Shown here in pieces: positions 28,295-37,576 of a DNA stretch of 64,000 nt. A program made the position numbers and the translations under genes. This DNA is from Streptomyces scopuliridis RB72. Lineage in GTDB: Bacteria > Actinomycetota > Actinomycetes > Streptomycetales > Streptomycetaceae. Within the stretch, counting starts at the first letter, position 1, and every line of letters starts with the position of its first letter. Location: NCBI RefSeq assembly GCF_000718095.1, contig NZ_JOEI01000018.1, forward strand, positions 62,001 to 126,000. The letters are read 5' to 3'. The notes under the pieces were generated by a model. It worked only from the letters and a program-made list of their open reading frames with translations, was not told the origin of the DNA and ran no database searches.

Positions 28295-29747
28295 CCCGAA
28301 GGGCTTTCTCACCACCGGCCGCGAGGTCGCCAGGACCCGCCCCGCCGAGGAGCGCGTCAAGGACTGGAACGAGGTCTACGTTCCGGGCTCGCTGCTCCCG
28401 ATCATCAGCAAGCAGGCCGGGCGCTGTATGGACTGCGGCATCCCGTTCTGCCACAACGGCTGTCCGCTGGGGAATCTGATCCCCGAGTGGAACGACTACG
28501 CGTACCGCGAGGACTGGACGGCCGCGAGCGAGCGGCTGCACGCCACCAACAACTTCCCGGAGTTCACCGGGCGGCTCTGCCCGGCCCCCTGTGAGTCGGC
28601 GTGTGTCCTCGCGATCAACCAGCCCGCCGTCACCATCAAGAACGTCGAAGTCTCGATCATCGACAAGGCGTGGGACAGCGGCGATGTCACCCCGCAGCCG
28701 CCGGAGCGGCTCTCCGGCAAGACCGTCGCCGTCATCGGCTCGGGCCCGGCCGGACTGGCCGCCGCCCAGCAGCTGACCCGGGCCGGTCACACCGTCGCGG
28801 TGTACGAGCGCGCCGACCGGATCGGCGGGCTGCTGCGGTACGGCATCCCCGAGTTCAAGATGGAGAAGTCGCACATCAACCGGCGTATCGAGCAGATGCG
28901 CGCGGAGGGCACCAAGTTCCGTACCGAGATCGAGATCGGCCGGGACATCGACGCGGCGAAGCTGCGCAAGCGGTACGACGCCGTCGTCATCGCCGCGGGC
29001 GCCACCGTGTCGCGCGATCTGCCCGTCCCGGGCCGTGAGCTCAACGGCGTCCACTTCGCGATGGAGTACCTGCCGCTCTCCAACAAGGTGCAGGAGGGCG
29101 ACCTGACGGTCTCCCCGATCTCCGCCGAGGGCAAGCACGTCGTGGTCATCGGCGGCGGTGACACCGGCGCGGACTGCGTCGGTACGGCGCACCGCCAGGG
29201 CGCGGCCTCCGTCACCCAGCTGGAGATCATGCCGAAGCCGGGCGAGGAGCGCGCCGCGCACCAGCCGTGGCCGACCTTCCCGATGCTCTACAAGGTCACG
29301 TCCGCGCACGAGGAGGGCGGTGAGCGGGTCTACTCCGTCTCCACCACCCACTTCGAGGGCGACGAGGACGGCAACGTCCAGTTCCTGCACCTGATCGAGG
29401 TGGAGTTCAAGGGCGGCAAGCTGGAGCAGAAGCCGGGCACGGAGCGGAAGATCCCGGCCCAGCTGGTCACGCTCGCCATGGGCTTCACCGGCACCGACCA
29501 GGAGAACGGTCTGGTCGAGCAGTTCGGCCTGGAGCTGGACGAGCGCGGCAACATCGCGCGGGACGCGGACTTCGCGACCAACGTGCCCGGCGTGTATGTC
29601 GCCGGTGACGCGGGCCGCGGCCAGTCCCTGATCGTGTGGGCGATCGCCGAGGGCCGCTCGGCGGCGCGCGGTGTGGACCGGATGCTGACCGGCGCGAGCG
29701 ATCTGCCGGCCCCGATCCGTCCGACGGACCGTGCGCTGACGGTCTGA
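28287..29747 (+). CDS. gltD: Glutamate synthase small subunit
   Basis: GltD (486 aa) passes electrons from NADPH through FAD and two 4Fe-4S clusters to GltB. Cys motifs: [17 protein letters not shown] and [12 protein letters not shown]. The FAD Rossmann motif is [14 protein letters not shown], the NADPH site [13 protein letters not shown], and the C-terminal FAD motif [19 protein letters not shown]. The ATG lies inside the last codons of gltB (8-bp overlap), so translation is coupled. Confidence 0.98.
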   Translation: MADPKGFLTTGREVARTRPAEERVKDWNEVYVPGSLLPIISKQAGRCMDCGIPFCHNGCPLGNLIPEWNDYAYREDWTAASERLHATNNFPEFTGRLCPAPCESACVLAINQPAVTIKNVEVSIIDKAWDSGDVTPQPPERLSGKTVAVIGSGPAGLAAAQQLTRAGHTVAVYERADRIGGLLRYGIPEFKMEKSHINRRIEQMRAEGTKFRTEIEIGRDIDAAKLRKRYDAVVIAAGATVSRDLPVPGRELNGVHFAMEYLPLSNKVQEGDLTVSPISAEGKHVVVIGGGDTGADCVGTAHRQGAASVTQLEIMPKPGEERAAHQPWPTFPMLYKVTSAHEEGGERVYSVSTTHFEGDEDGNVQFLHLIEVEFKGGKLEQKPGTERKIPAQLVTLAMGFTGTDQENGLVEQFGLELDERGNIARDADFATNVPGVYVAGDAGRGQSLIVWAIAEGRSAARGVDRMLTGASDLPAPIRPTDRALTV

Positions 29748-29919
29748 TACGTCACCGGTTTCCCTCACGGTCACCGGACTTCACCTCAACAAGACTCCCG
29801 TACAACGGCGTACGGGCGGTGGTGGCCCGGGGAGCGTCTCCCGGGCCTTCCCGCAAGACGCGGCGCCTGCCCCAGTCCCCGACCGGACGATGGCAGGCGC
29901 CGTGGTGCGTGACGGCTGG

Positions 29920-29925
29920 CATAAT
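29920..29925 (+). promoter_or_regulatory. -10-like CATAAT upstream of the VWA gene
   Basis: CATAAT sits 38 nt before ATG 29964; no clear -35 is seen. An AGGA ribosome binding site lies in the putative leader. Confidence 0.35.
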
Positions 29926-29963
29926 CGCGAGACTCGCCGCCCGTCGACCACAGAGGACCCAGC

Positions 29964-30719
29964 ATGGTCACCGCCCCCGCCCCGGACACGGCGCCCTCCG
30001 GACCTGCCCTCAGTCTCCGGAAGGTGGAGGAGACGGCCCCGGCGCTGGTCAGCCTCTACAAGAGCGCGGCGGTGTCGCTGGCGAAGAACGGGCTGAGCGG
30101 GCAGCGCGCGGCTGTGTATCTCGTCCTCGACTACTCGGGCTCGATGCGGGAGTACTACAAGGACGGGAGCGTCCAGGCCCTGGCCGACCGGGTGTTGGGG
30201 CTCTCCGCGAATCTCGACGACGACGGCATCGTGCCCGTCATCGTCTTCTCCACGGACATCGACGCGGAGTCGCACATCTCGCTGGCCGGCCATCAGGGCC
30301 GGATCGACGCGATCGTCGCCGGGCTCGGTCACATGGGCAGGACCAGTTACCACCTGGCCATGGACGCCGTCATCGACCACTACCTGGACAGCGGCTCGAC
30401 CGCCCCGGCGCTGGTGGTCTTCCAGACGGACGGCGGCCCGGTCAGCAAGCCGGCCGCCGAGCGGTATCTCTGCAAGGCGGCCGAACTGCCGCTGTTCTGG
30501 CAGTTCATCGGCTTCGGCGACCCGGACAGCAGACAGTTCGACTTTCTCCGCAAGCTCGACGAACTCGCCGTCCCGGCGAGACGGCGCGTCGACAACGCCG
30601 GGTTCTTCCACGCGGGCGAGGATCCGCGCCGGGTCGAGGACTCCGTACTGTACGACCGGCTGGTCGGCGAGTTCCCGCAATGGCTGGGCCGGGCACGGGA
30701 GTTGGGCATCGTCACATGA
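29964..30719 (+). CDS. VWA-domain protein, TerF-like
   Basis: A 251-aa cytosolic protein with a von Willebrand A domain of the TerF/tellurium-resistance type. The MIDAS motif is DYSGS (D56-S60), followed by GRTSYHLAMDAV (MIDAS Thr/Ser region) and VFQTDGGP. The family is linked to metal and stress responses in Streptomyces, but the exact role is undefined. No other ter genes are adjacent. Its stop overlaps the HutD-family start by 4 bp, suggesting a two-gene unit. Confidence 0.88.
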   Translation: MVTAPAPDTAPSGPALSLRKVEETAPALVSLYKSAAVSLAKNGLSGQRAAVYLVLDYSGSMREYYKDGSVQALADRVLGLSANLDDDGIVPVIVFSTDIDAESHISLAGHQGRIDAIVAGLGHMGRTSYHLAMDAVIDHYLDSGSTAPALVVFQTDGGPVSKPAAERYLCKAAELPLFWQFIGFGDPDSRQFDFLRKLDELAVPARRRVDNAGFFHAGEDPRRVEDSVLYDRLVGEFPQWLGRARELGIVT

Positions 30720-31318
30720 ACCCCCGGATCCTGGGCGCGGCGGGACGGCCGGCCGTGCCGTGGAAGAACGGCGGCGGAGTCACCCGCGAGATCGCCTCCT
30801 GGCCCGAGGGCGCGGGGACGGCGGACTTCGACTGGCGGATCAGCCTCGCGGACGTCGCCGCCGACGGCCCGTTCTCCACCTTTCCCGGGGTCGACCGGAC
30901 CCTGACCATGGTCGAGGGCGCCGGCATGGACCTCACGGTCGGCGGCCGGCGCAGGCTGGTCGACGAGCGCTGCGTCCCGGCGGACTTTCCCGGCGATCTC
31001 CCCACGCACTGCCAGCTGCTTGCGGGCCCGGTCGTCAACTTCAATGTCATGTGGCACCGGGAGCGGGTCTCGGCGTCGGTCGCGGTCGTACGCGGCTGCC
31101 TCCCCGTCCCCGTACCACCGGGGGCGACGGTGGTGGCCGTCGCGCTGGAGAGCCCGGCGACACTCGGGAGCGCCACGCTGGCCCGGTACGACGCGGCGCT
31201 CCTGGCCCCGGAGACGGCCACGGGGGACTCGGCGCCGGGTCCGGCGGGCGCGCCCCTGACGCTCCGGAGCGAGGGACCGGCGGCGCTCGTCACGCTCCGG
31301 CGAGCAGTCCGTCGATGA
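30716..31318 (+). CDS. HutD/Ves family cupin-like protein
   Basis: A 200-aa protein with the HutD/Ves N-terminus (PWKNGGGVTREIASWPEG), DFDWRISLADVAADGPFS and FPGVDRTLTMVEG, typical of this bicupin-like family. HutD is associated with histidine utilisation genes elsewhere, while Ves is a cold-related protein of unknown function. No hut genes are here. It is translationally coupled to the VWA gene (ATGA overlap). The long open frame upstream is non-coding. Confidence 0.88.
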   Translation: MNPRILGAAGRPAVPWKNGGGVTREIASWPEGAGTADFDWRISLADVAADGPFSTFPGVDRTLTMVEGAGMDLTVGGRRRLVDERCVPADFPGDLPTHCQLLAGPVVNFNVMWHRERVSASVAVVRGCLPVPVPPGATVVAVALESPATLGSATLARYDAALLAPETATGDSAPGPAGAPLTLRSEGPAALVTLRRAVRR

Positions 31319-31475
31319 GCACGCGGAGACGCGCGCCGAGGCCTGGTCACCGGCGGGAACACCTCGCCGACACCGGCACGGCGCGACGCCTGTGGACGGC
31401 CGGCGTGGCACTGACCGGTACGGACCCGGCTCCCGGTGCCGGCTGAGCCCGGCAGGTCGTTCGCCCTCACCTGTG

Positions 31476-33002
31476 TCACCCGTGGAGGGCGCCGCCTTCC
31501 GGCAGAAGCGTTGCCGTGGGGCCGTGCGCGGTGAGCCGGCCGGCGTCCAGCAGATGCACGGTGTCGGTGTAGGCCGCGACCAGGTGCGGTTCGTGGCTGA
31601 CCAGCGCGATGGCCATGTGCCGTTCGGTACGCAGGCGTTGGAGGAGTTCCATGACGCCGGTGGCCGTGTCCGGGTCGAGGGCGGAGGTGATCTCGTCGCA
31701 GAGCAGGAAGTCGGGTTCCGTGGCCAGGGCGCGGGCGATGGAGACGCGCTGGCGCTGGCCGCCGGAGAGTTCGGCGGGGTAGCGGCGGGCGAAGTCGGCG
31801 GGCAGCTCGACCTGTTCGAGGAGTTCGGCGATCCGCTCCGGGACCCGGTCCCTGGCCAGGCCGCCGTGCAGCCGGAGTGGACGGGCCAGGGCGGCGCTGA
31901 CGGTACGGGAAGGGTTGAGCGCGTCGAGCGGATTCTGCGGGACCAGCTGGATGCGCCGGTGGTGTGCGCGCCCGCGCCCCCGCGCCGTTCCGGCGAGCGG
32001 CTGCCCGTCGAGGGTGAGGGTTCCGGAGTCGGCCCGGTGAAGGCCGACCAGGACCCGCAGCAGCGTGGTCTTACCGGAGCCGGAGGGCCCGACGATGCCG
32101 GTGGCGGAGCCGGGGGGCGCCGTGAAGTCCACCGCGTCCAGGGCGTGTTGCGCGCCGCCCCGGTGCGGGAAGACCACGCTGACGGAGCGCGCGGCGATCC
32201 CCACCGCCTTGTCCGGAATGCCGGTCGGCGACGCGGTCCTGGGGGCCGGTACGCGGGCGCGCGCGGGCGCGGAGAGGCGTACGACCCGGTCGGCGCAGGT
32301 GGCGACGAGTTCGGGATCGTGGCAGGCCATGACGATCGCCAAGCCGCGTGTGGTGGCCAGATGGCGCAACAACTGGGCGATTTCGTCGCGCAGTGCCGGG
32401 TCGAGCCCGGCGGTGGGCTCGTCGAGCAGCAGGATCTCCGGGGTGCGGGCCAGCGCGCGGGCGAGGGCGACCCGGCGCTGCTGGCCGCCGGAGATGGCGG
32501 TGGGCCGTCGGTCGGGGAGCCCGTCGTCGGTGGGCAGCCGGACTTCGCGCAGCAGGCCGAGGACGGCCCGCTCGCTCGGGTCGGTGGCGGTCTCGGCGAT
32601 GAGCTGACGGACCCTCATGCGCGGGTTGAGCGCGGACCCGGGGTCCTGTCCCACGTACGCGAGCCGGGTACGGCGCAGCTGGCGCAGCGCCTCAGGGGCC
32701 AGGGCGGGGATGTCGTGGCCGAGGACGTCCAGCGTGCCGGAGGCGATGGCGGCGCCTGCGGGAAGGTGGCCGAGGAGGGCCCGCAGGAGCGTGGTCTTGC
32801 CGGAGCCGGAGACGCCGGTCAGAGCGGTGATCTGTGCCGCGTGGACGGTCAGGCTGGTGGGCGGGAGCAGCACGGGGCCCCCGGGAACGCGTACGGAGAG
32901 GCCGGTGACCGTCACCAGGGGCGCGGAGGTGTCCGTACCACCGTCGGCGAGAGGTCCGTCCGGGACGTCCCGGGTGGCGGCCGGGTGTGCGGCGTTGCTC
33001 AC
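31476..33002 (-). CDS. Peptide/nickel-type ABC transporter, fused double ATPase
   Basis: A 508-aa protein with two ABC ATPase domains in tandem, like a fusion of DppD and DppF. Domain 1: Walker A GVSGSGKTTL, signature ISGGQQRRVALARAL, Walker B LLLDEPTAGLDP. Domain 2: Walker A GPSGSGKTTL, signature LSGGQRQRVSIARAL, Walker B LLCDEITSALDP. It powers import through the two permeases upstream, overlapping the nearer one by 4 bp. It is the last gene of the importer arm of the iron-box locus. Confidence 0.93.
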   Translation of the reverse strand: MSNAAHPAATRDVPDGPLADGGTDTSAPLVTVTGLSVRVPGGPVLLPPTSLTVHAAQITALTGVSGSGKTTLLRALLGHLPAGAAIASGTLDVLGHDIPALAPEALRQLRRTRLAYVGQDPGSALNPRMRVRQLIAETATDPSERAVLGLLREVRLPTDDGLPDRRPTAISGGQQRRVALARALARTPEILLLDEPTAGLDPALRDEIAQLLRHLATTRGLAIVMACHDPELVATCADRVVRLSAPARARVPAPRTASPTGIPDKAVGIAARSVSVVFPHRGGAQHALDAVDFTAPPGSATGIVGPSGSGKTTLLRVLVGLHRADSGTLTLDGQPLAGTARGRGRAHHRRIQLVPQNPLDALNPSRTVSAALARPLRLHGGLARDRVPERIAELLEQVELPADFARRYPAELSGGQRQRVSIARALATEPDFLLCDEITSALDPDTATGVMELLQRLRTERHMAIALVSHEPHLVAAYTDTVHLLDAGRLTAHGPTATLLPEGGALHG

Positions 33003-33856
33003 GAGGTGGTCACCGCCTTACGTGCGGAGCGAGGGGCGAGGGAGGCGGAGGCGAGGTTGACGCTGATGGCGAGGGCGGCGATGGCCAGGCTGGGGGCGAC
33101 CACGGCCCAGGGGTTGAGGAGGATGCCCGGCGCGTTCTCGCGGATCATCAAGGCCCAGTCCGCCGCCGGTGGCTGCGGGCCGATCTGCAGGAAGCCCGCC
33201 ATGGAGATGATGTACACGGCTTCGACGAAGCGCAGGCCGAACAGGGCGAGTACGGTCGCGCGCAGATTGGGCAGCAGTTCCCGGGCGGCGATGTACGGGA
33301 GTGACTCGCCCCGGGCCGTGGCCGCCTCGACGTACCCGGCGTTCGCCAGGGGCGCGGCGGCGCCGGCGACGATACGTACCGCGTACGGCGTGCCGAGCAC
33401 GATCGCGGCGCCGATGACGGCCCACCGTCCGCCGCCGGGCCAGGCGAGGGCGATGAGCATGATGCCCAGCACGGGCGGCAGCAGGATGAGGACATCGGCC
33501 GTACGCTCCACGGCGCGGCCCAGGGTGGGGTGCAGGACCGCGAAGCACCCCAGCAGCGTGGCCAGCAGGGTGACGACGGCGGCGACCAGGAGGGCGCTGC
33601 CGATGAGGGCCGTGCCGCCGTGCAGAAGCCGGCTCATGACGTCCCGTCCGAGCTGGTCGCCACCGAGCGGCGCGCCGTCGCCGGCCGCCGCGAACGGGGC
33701 GGTGACGGGCGTGTCGATGGGGTGGGCGGCGAGGTACGGGCCGATCAGGGCCAGCAGAACCAGGATCAGACCGGGTACGACGCGGCGCAGCGCGCGGTAG
33801 CGGGCGCCGCCGGGGCGACGGCCCGCGGTGAGGGACGTGCTCGTGGGCGCGCTCAT
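32999..33856 (-). CDS. ABC transporter permease (DppC/NikC/CntC type)
   Basis: A 285-aa permease with six hydrophobic segments, the extracellular GADQLGRD-like motif (GGDQLGRDVMSRLLHG) diagnostic of DppC-type permeases, and an EAA loop (YVEAATARGESLPYIAARELLPN). The start ATG overlaps the other permease's stop (4 bp). The open frame continues upstream in antisense and is ignored. It imports a peptide-, nickel- or metallophore-like solute. Confidence 0.92.
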   Translation of the reverse strand: MSAPTSTSLTAGRRPGGARYRALRRVVPGLILVLLALIGPYLAAHPIDTPVTAPFAAAGDGAPLGGDQLGRDVMSRLLHGGTALIGSALLVAAVVTLLATLLGCFAVLHPTLGRAVERTADVLILLPPVLGIMLIALAWPGGGRWAVIGAAIVLGTPYAVRIVAGAAAPLANAGYVEAATARGESLPYIAARELLPNLRATVLALFGLRFVEAVYIISMAGFLQIGPQPPAADWALMIRENAPGILLNPWAVVAPSLAIAALAISVNLASASLAPRSARKAVTTS

Positions 33857-34887
33857 GGACGGGCTCCCAGGACGCGGGCGCGGATGAGGTCGGCGGCCAG
33901 CAGCACGAGGCTGATGGCGGCGCCGCCGCAGATGACGACACCGGCGATGAGCGGGGTGTCGCGACTGGCGACGGCGCTGGCCAGCACACCGCCGATCCCC
34001 GGGTAGTTGAAGAGCGCTTCCACGACGACCGTGCCGCCCAGCAGCATGCCGGTGGAGGTGGCGAAGCCGGTGGCGATGGCGGGGACCGCTCCGGGAAGGG
34101 CGTGGCGCAGGATGATCCGCCGCGTCGGCAGACCGTCCAGCCGGGCGGCCTCGACATGCGGGGCCGCGGCCTGGTCGGCGAGCGCGCCGCGCACGATGGT
34201 CGTGTTCCAGCCGGTCTGGGGGATGACCAGCGCCAGGACCGGCATGATCAGCATGGTCCAGGTGGCCGGGTCGCCGTCGGCGCCGGTCAGGGTGACGGCG
34301 GGCAGCCAGCCGGTCCACAGCGACAGGACGAGCAACAGGCCGACGGAGATGACGAATTCGGGGACCGCGAACGCGGAGGTGGCGGCGTGCCCGATGATCC
34401 GGTCGGCCGGGCGGCCCGGCCGGGCGGCGGCCCAGCACCCCAGGGCCAGCGCCGCCGCCACGGTGAGGAGGAAGGCGCAGCCCGCGAGCAGCAGGGTGTT
34501 GGGGAACGGATCGGCGAGCAGGTCGGTGACCTTCTGCCCGCGGGCGGAGGTGCCGAGATCGCCGGTGGGCAGGGCCGTCATCCACTCCCCGAAGCGCTCC
34601 CACACGGGCCGGTCGAGGCCCAGCAGCTGACGCCGCGCCGCCACATCGGCGGCGCTCTCGCCGCGTTCGGAGGTCGCGGTGGCGGCGTCCCCGGGCAGCA
34701 GTTCGACGGCGGCGAACACCGCGGCGAGGAGCACCGCGAGCAGCAGCACCCGCCGGGCCACGACCGCGGCGACGCGGCCGAGGAGCGGGAGCGTACGGCG
34801 GGGCGCGGTGGCCGCCCGGACGGGGGCGGCCACCGCGCTGTCCTCGGCCGTCCGGCTCAACGCGGCCGCACGTTTCAACGCAGCCAC
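33853..34887 (-). CDS. ABC transporter permease (DppB/NikB/CntB type)
   Basis: A permease of about 344 aa with the DppB architecture: helix 1, then DRPVWERFGEWMTALPTGDLGTS in the external loop, and an EAA loop HVEAARLDGLPTRRIILRHALPGA. The GTG at 34885-34887 is preferred; it overlaps the binding-protein gene by 13 bp. A longer frame to 34980 would add an Arg-rich N-terminus antiparallel to conserved codons of the neighbour. An alternative start near TTG codons a little downstream cannot be excluded. Confidence 0.87.
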   Translation of the reverse strand: MAALKRAAALSRTAEDSAVAAPVRAATAPRRTLPLLGRVAAVVARRVLLLAVLLAAVFAAVELLPGDAATATSERGESAADVAARRQLLGLDRPVWERFGEWMTALPTGDLGTSARGQKVTDLLADPFPNTLLLAGCAFLLTVAAALALGCWAAARPGRPADRIIGHAATSAFAVPEFVISVGLLLVLSLWTGWLPAVTLTGADGDPATWTMLIMPVLALVIPQTGWNTTIVRGALADQAAAPHVEAARLDGLPTRRIILRHALPGAVPAIATGFATSTGMLLGGTVVVEALFNYPGIGGVLASAVASRDTPLIAGVVICGGAAISLVLLAADLIRARVLGARP

Positions 34888-36419
34888 ACGTTTTCGAGCT
34901 GGACGCGGCCGTAGCCCGCGAGCGTGGGCAGGCCCTGGACCTTGGCGGCGGCGAGGTCGATGCCGTCCGCCATGCCCCACAGGAGGTAGCCGGACCGGTC
35001 GAACTCGATCTGCTGGAGTTCGCGCAGCGCCGTGGCGCGGGCCTTCTCGTCGGCGGTGCCGATGACCTTGCGGTAGGAGGCGTCGAAGTCCTTGTCGGCG
35101 AAGCCGGCCTCGTTCTGTCCGGCTTCGCTGACCAGGGTCTTGGAGGCGAAGAACACGACGGAGTCGTTGGTGCCCCAGTAGCTGGTGTACAGGTCGCCCT
35201 TGAGCCAGGTCTTCTCGTAGAAGGCGCCGGACTCCTGCTTGACGACCCTGATCTTGATACCGGCCTCACGGGCCTGGGCGGCGAACAGCGTGGCGGATTC
35301 GGCGAGTCCGGAGATGTCCTCGGTGGTGACCAGATCGTAGGTCCTGGAGAGGTCGAACTCCGCCTCGGTCAGCAGCTGCTTGGCCTTGGCGAGGTCGCGC
35401 TCGCGCTGCGGGATGTCCTTGGCGTAGTGCGGGTCGCCGGTGCCCATGATGTCGTTGGCGACGGTGCCGTAGCCGGACAGGACCTGCTTGACCATGGCCT
35501 CCCGGTCCACGACCAGGCGCAGCGCCTCCCGTACGCGGGCGTCGGCGAACGGGCCGCTCGCGGTACGCATCACGAGGGGCATCGACATGTCGTTGGGGCG
35601 GCGTACGACTTGGATGTCCTTACGGGACTCGGCGGTCCGCGCGGCGACGGCACCGGCGTTGGAGGCGACGTCGATCTGCCCGGCGAGCAGCGCGTTGGCC
35701 ATCGCCTGCGGTGTCTCGAACATCGTCACCTCGATCGCGTCGAGGAGAACCGTTCCGCCGTACCAGCTGTCGTTGCGCACCAGCCGGGCGTTGCCGCCGC
35801 GGTACCAGTCGAGCGTGAACGGGCCGGTGCCCGGAGCCTTCTCCAGAGCGCTGTCCGGGGTGTCCTTCTTCAGGACGAACGTGGTCAGCCGGGTCAGGAG
35901 CGGGAGTTCGGCGTTGGCATAGTCGGAGATCAGTACGACCGTGTCGGCGCCCTCGGCCTTGATGTTCTCGGCCTTGATGCCGGGCAGCCGCGCGGCGCCG
36001 GAGGGCGTGCCGCGCAGCCGGCGCAGCGACCACACGACGTCCTCGGCGGTGACCGGGCTGCCGTCGTGGAACACGGCGCCCTTGGCGAGCGTGAAGCGCC
36101 AGGTCTTCAGGTCCTTCGACGGCTCCCAGGAAGCGGCCAGGCGCGGCAGGGTGTTGGGCTTCGCGCCGGGGACGGTGAGCGTGTCGTACACCAGGGCCAG
36201 CACCAGGTAGTCACTCTCGTTGCCCTGCGTGCCATGGGGGTCGCGGGTGATGGCCCCGGCCCGGCCGAGCGCGCCGATGCGGAGCGTGCCGCCCTTCTTG
36301 GGCTTGCCGCCCGTGGCCGCGGGTTCGGCGGAGGTGCCGCCCCCCGAACAGGCGGCCAGCAGAGCCGCCGTGCCTATCGCCCCGCCGGCCCAGAGCACTT
36401 GGCGCCTGGTGAAGTCCAC
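34875..36419 (-). CDS. Extracellular solute-binding lipoprotein (SBP_bac_5 family)
   Basis: A 514-aa lipoprotein. RRQVLWAGGAIGTAALLAAC ends in the lipobox Cys and begins with a twin-Arg-like pair. The SBP family 5 fold is supported by TWRFTLAKGAVFHDGSPVTAEDVVWSL and VREALRLVVDREAMV. It captures peptides, nickel or metal-metallophore complexes for the two permeases downstream. Start GTG has GAGGA 5 nt upstream. It diverges from the biosynthetic arm across the iron box, so both arms probably respond to iron. Confidence 0.93.
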   Translation of the reverse strand: MDFTRRQVLWAGGAIGTAALLAACSGGGTSAEPAATGGKPKKGGTLRIGALGRAGAITRDPHGTQGNESDYLVLALVYDTLTVPGAKPNTLPRLAASWEPSKDLKTWRFTLAKGAVFHDGSPVTAEDVVWSLRRLRGTPSGAARLPGIKAENIKAEGADTVVLISDYANAELPLLTRLTTFVLKKDTPDSALEKAPGTGPFTLDWYRGGNARLVRNDSWYGGTVLLDAIEVTMFETPQAMANALLAGQIDVASNAGAVAARTAESRKDIQVVRRPNDMSMPLVMRTASGPFADARVREALRLVVDREAMVKQVLSGYGTVANDIMGTGDPHYAKDIPQRERDLAKAKQLLTEAEFDLSRTYDLVTTEDISGLAESATLFAAQAREAGIKIRVVKQESGAFYEKTWLKGDLYTSYWGTNDSVVFFASKTLVSEAGQNEAGFADKDFDASYRKVIGTADEKARATALRELQQIEFDRSGYLLWGMADGIDLAAAKVQGLPTLAGYGRVQLENVWLR

Positions 36420-36458
36420 GTACGTCCTCGATCCACATTCAGAGCAGCTGGTGGGTTT

Positions 36459-36477
36459 TTAGGGTTGCCTTGCCTAA
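36459..36477. promoter_or_regulatory. DmdR1/IdeR-type iron box in the divergent promoter
   Basis: TTAGGGTTGCCTTGCCTAA matches the 19-bp consensus TTAGGTTAGGCTAACCTAA at 14 positions, with both TTAGG/CCTAA ends intact. It overlaps a -35-like TTGCCT (36465-36470) placed 16 bp from a -10-like TAGCGT (36487-36492) for the plus-strand operon. Repressor binding would block that promoter. It lies 40 bp from the minus-strand binding-protein start. Confidence 0.78.
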
Positions 36478-36543
36478 CTTTAATGCTAGCGTTCGGGGCG
36501 CTTCCCACCCACCCCCCATTCCGACGGAAACGGATACCTTGTC

Positions 36544-37545
36544 ATGGGCTCGGCAGCCGCACCTGTCCGTCAGCTCGATCCCCACACCGTGGCCGAACTC
36601 CGCTCGGCCGCGGAGAAGATACTCGCCGCATTCGGTACGTCGGCGGCCTCCCCCGCACTGCTGGAGCACGTCGCCCGTACGGCAGGCGCGTTCAGCGACA
36701 CCCTGCGCCATCACTGCCGGCCGGTCGACACCGACGACGGTCTGTTCGTGCTGCGCGGCCTCGACGTCGACGACGAGGCGGTCGGACCCACACCCGAGGG
36801 CTGGGCCACCGCCGGAGACAGCGGCGCGGGCGCCCTCTACGACCTCACGCTCCTGCTGCTCGCCACCGTGATGGGCAACCCGATCGCCTGGGAGGGCCAG
36901 CAGGACGGCCGGTTCGTCCACAACATCGTCCCCGCCCCCGGCCATGAGACCGCGCAGACCGGCGCCAGCAGCGCGGTGCTCCTCAGCCCGCACACCGAGG
37001 ACGCCTTCCACCCCGGCCGCGCCCACCTTCTGATGCTCGGGTGCGTGCGCAACCACGACCACATCGCCACCACCGCCGCGGGCATCCGCAAGACCCGCCT
37101 CTCGGACCAGGACATCGAGACGCTGGCCCGCCCGGTGCTGCCGATCCTGCCCGACGACGCCTACGCCGAGGCCCAGGGCTACACGGATCAGCTGCCCCCG
37201 GCCGTGCCCGCCCTCTTCCCGGCCGAGGACGGGACGACGCTGCGCTTCGACCCCGCCTACACGCCGGTCGACCGGGCCGACGCAACCTACCGGGCCGCCT
37301 ACCGGCGTCTGGAGGCCGAACTCGCCCGCGTCTCGGTCTCGGTGAGTCTCGCCCCGGGGGAGGTCCTCGTCGTCGACAACGACCTGGTCGTCCACGGCCG
37401 CGTTCCCTTCCGGGCCCGCTACGACGGCACCGACCGGTGGCTCAAGCGCGCCTCCGTCCGGGTCCCCGGGCGCCGCACCCGGCCGCCGGCCGAAGCCGAT
37501 GAGCACGGTTACGGTCAGGCCGCGCTCGAAGCGCACGCGAGCTGA
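36544..37545 (+). CDS. Fe(II)/2-oxoglutarate oxygenase, VioC/AsnO-like
   Basis: A 333-aa clavaminate-synthase-like oxygenase. Iron ligands are predicted in SPHTED (HxE) and VVHGRVPF (distal His), with the 2-oxoglutarate Arg in the following FRARYDG or RWLKRAS stretch. The HxE rather than HxD and the lid region resemble arginine/asparagine beta-hydroxylases (VioC, AsnO). It is first in the biosynthetic arm directly behind the iron box. A role in hydroxylating an amino acid building block, possibly arginine, is inferred. Confidence 0.87.
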   Translation: MGSAAAPVRQLDPHTVAELRSAAEKILAAFGTSAASPALLEHVARTAGAFSDTLRHHCRPVDTDDGLFVLRGLDVDDEAVGPTPEGWATAGDSGAGALYDLTLLLLATVMGNPIAWEGQQDGRFVHNIVPAPGHETAQTGASSAVLLSPHTEDAFHPGRAHLLMLGCVRNHDHIATTAAGIRKTRLSDQDIETLARPVLPILPDDAYAEAQGYTDQLPPAVPALFPAEDGTTLRFDPAYTPVDRADATYRAAYRRLEAELARVSVSVSLAPGEVLVVDNDLVVHGRVPFRARYDGTDRWLKRASVRVPGRRTRPPAEADEHGYGQAALEAHAS

Positions 37546-37576
37546 ACTCCCGCCCCCGCCCCGGAGGAAGGACACC

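Noticed and set aside
25331..28360. 1009-codon open frame antisense to gltB
   Set aside because: High-GC antisense shadow of a clear gltB; composition is typical of reverse-frame artefacts with no domain motifs.
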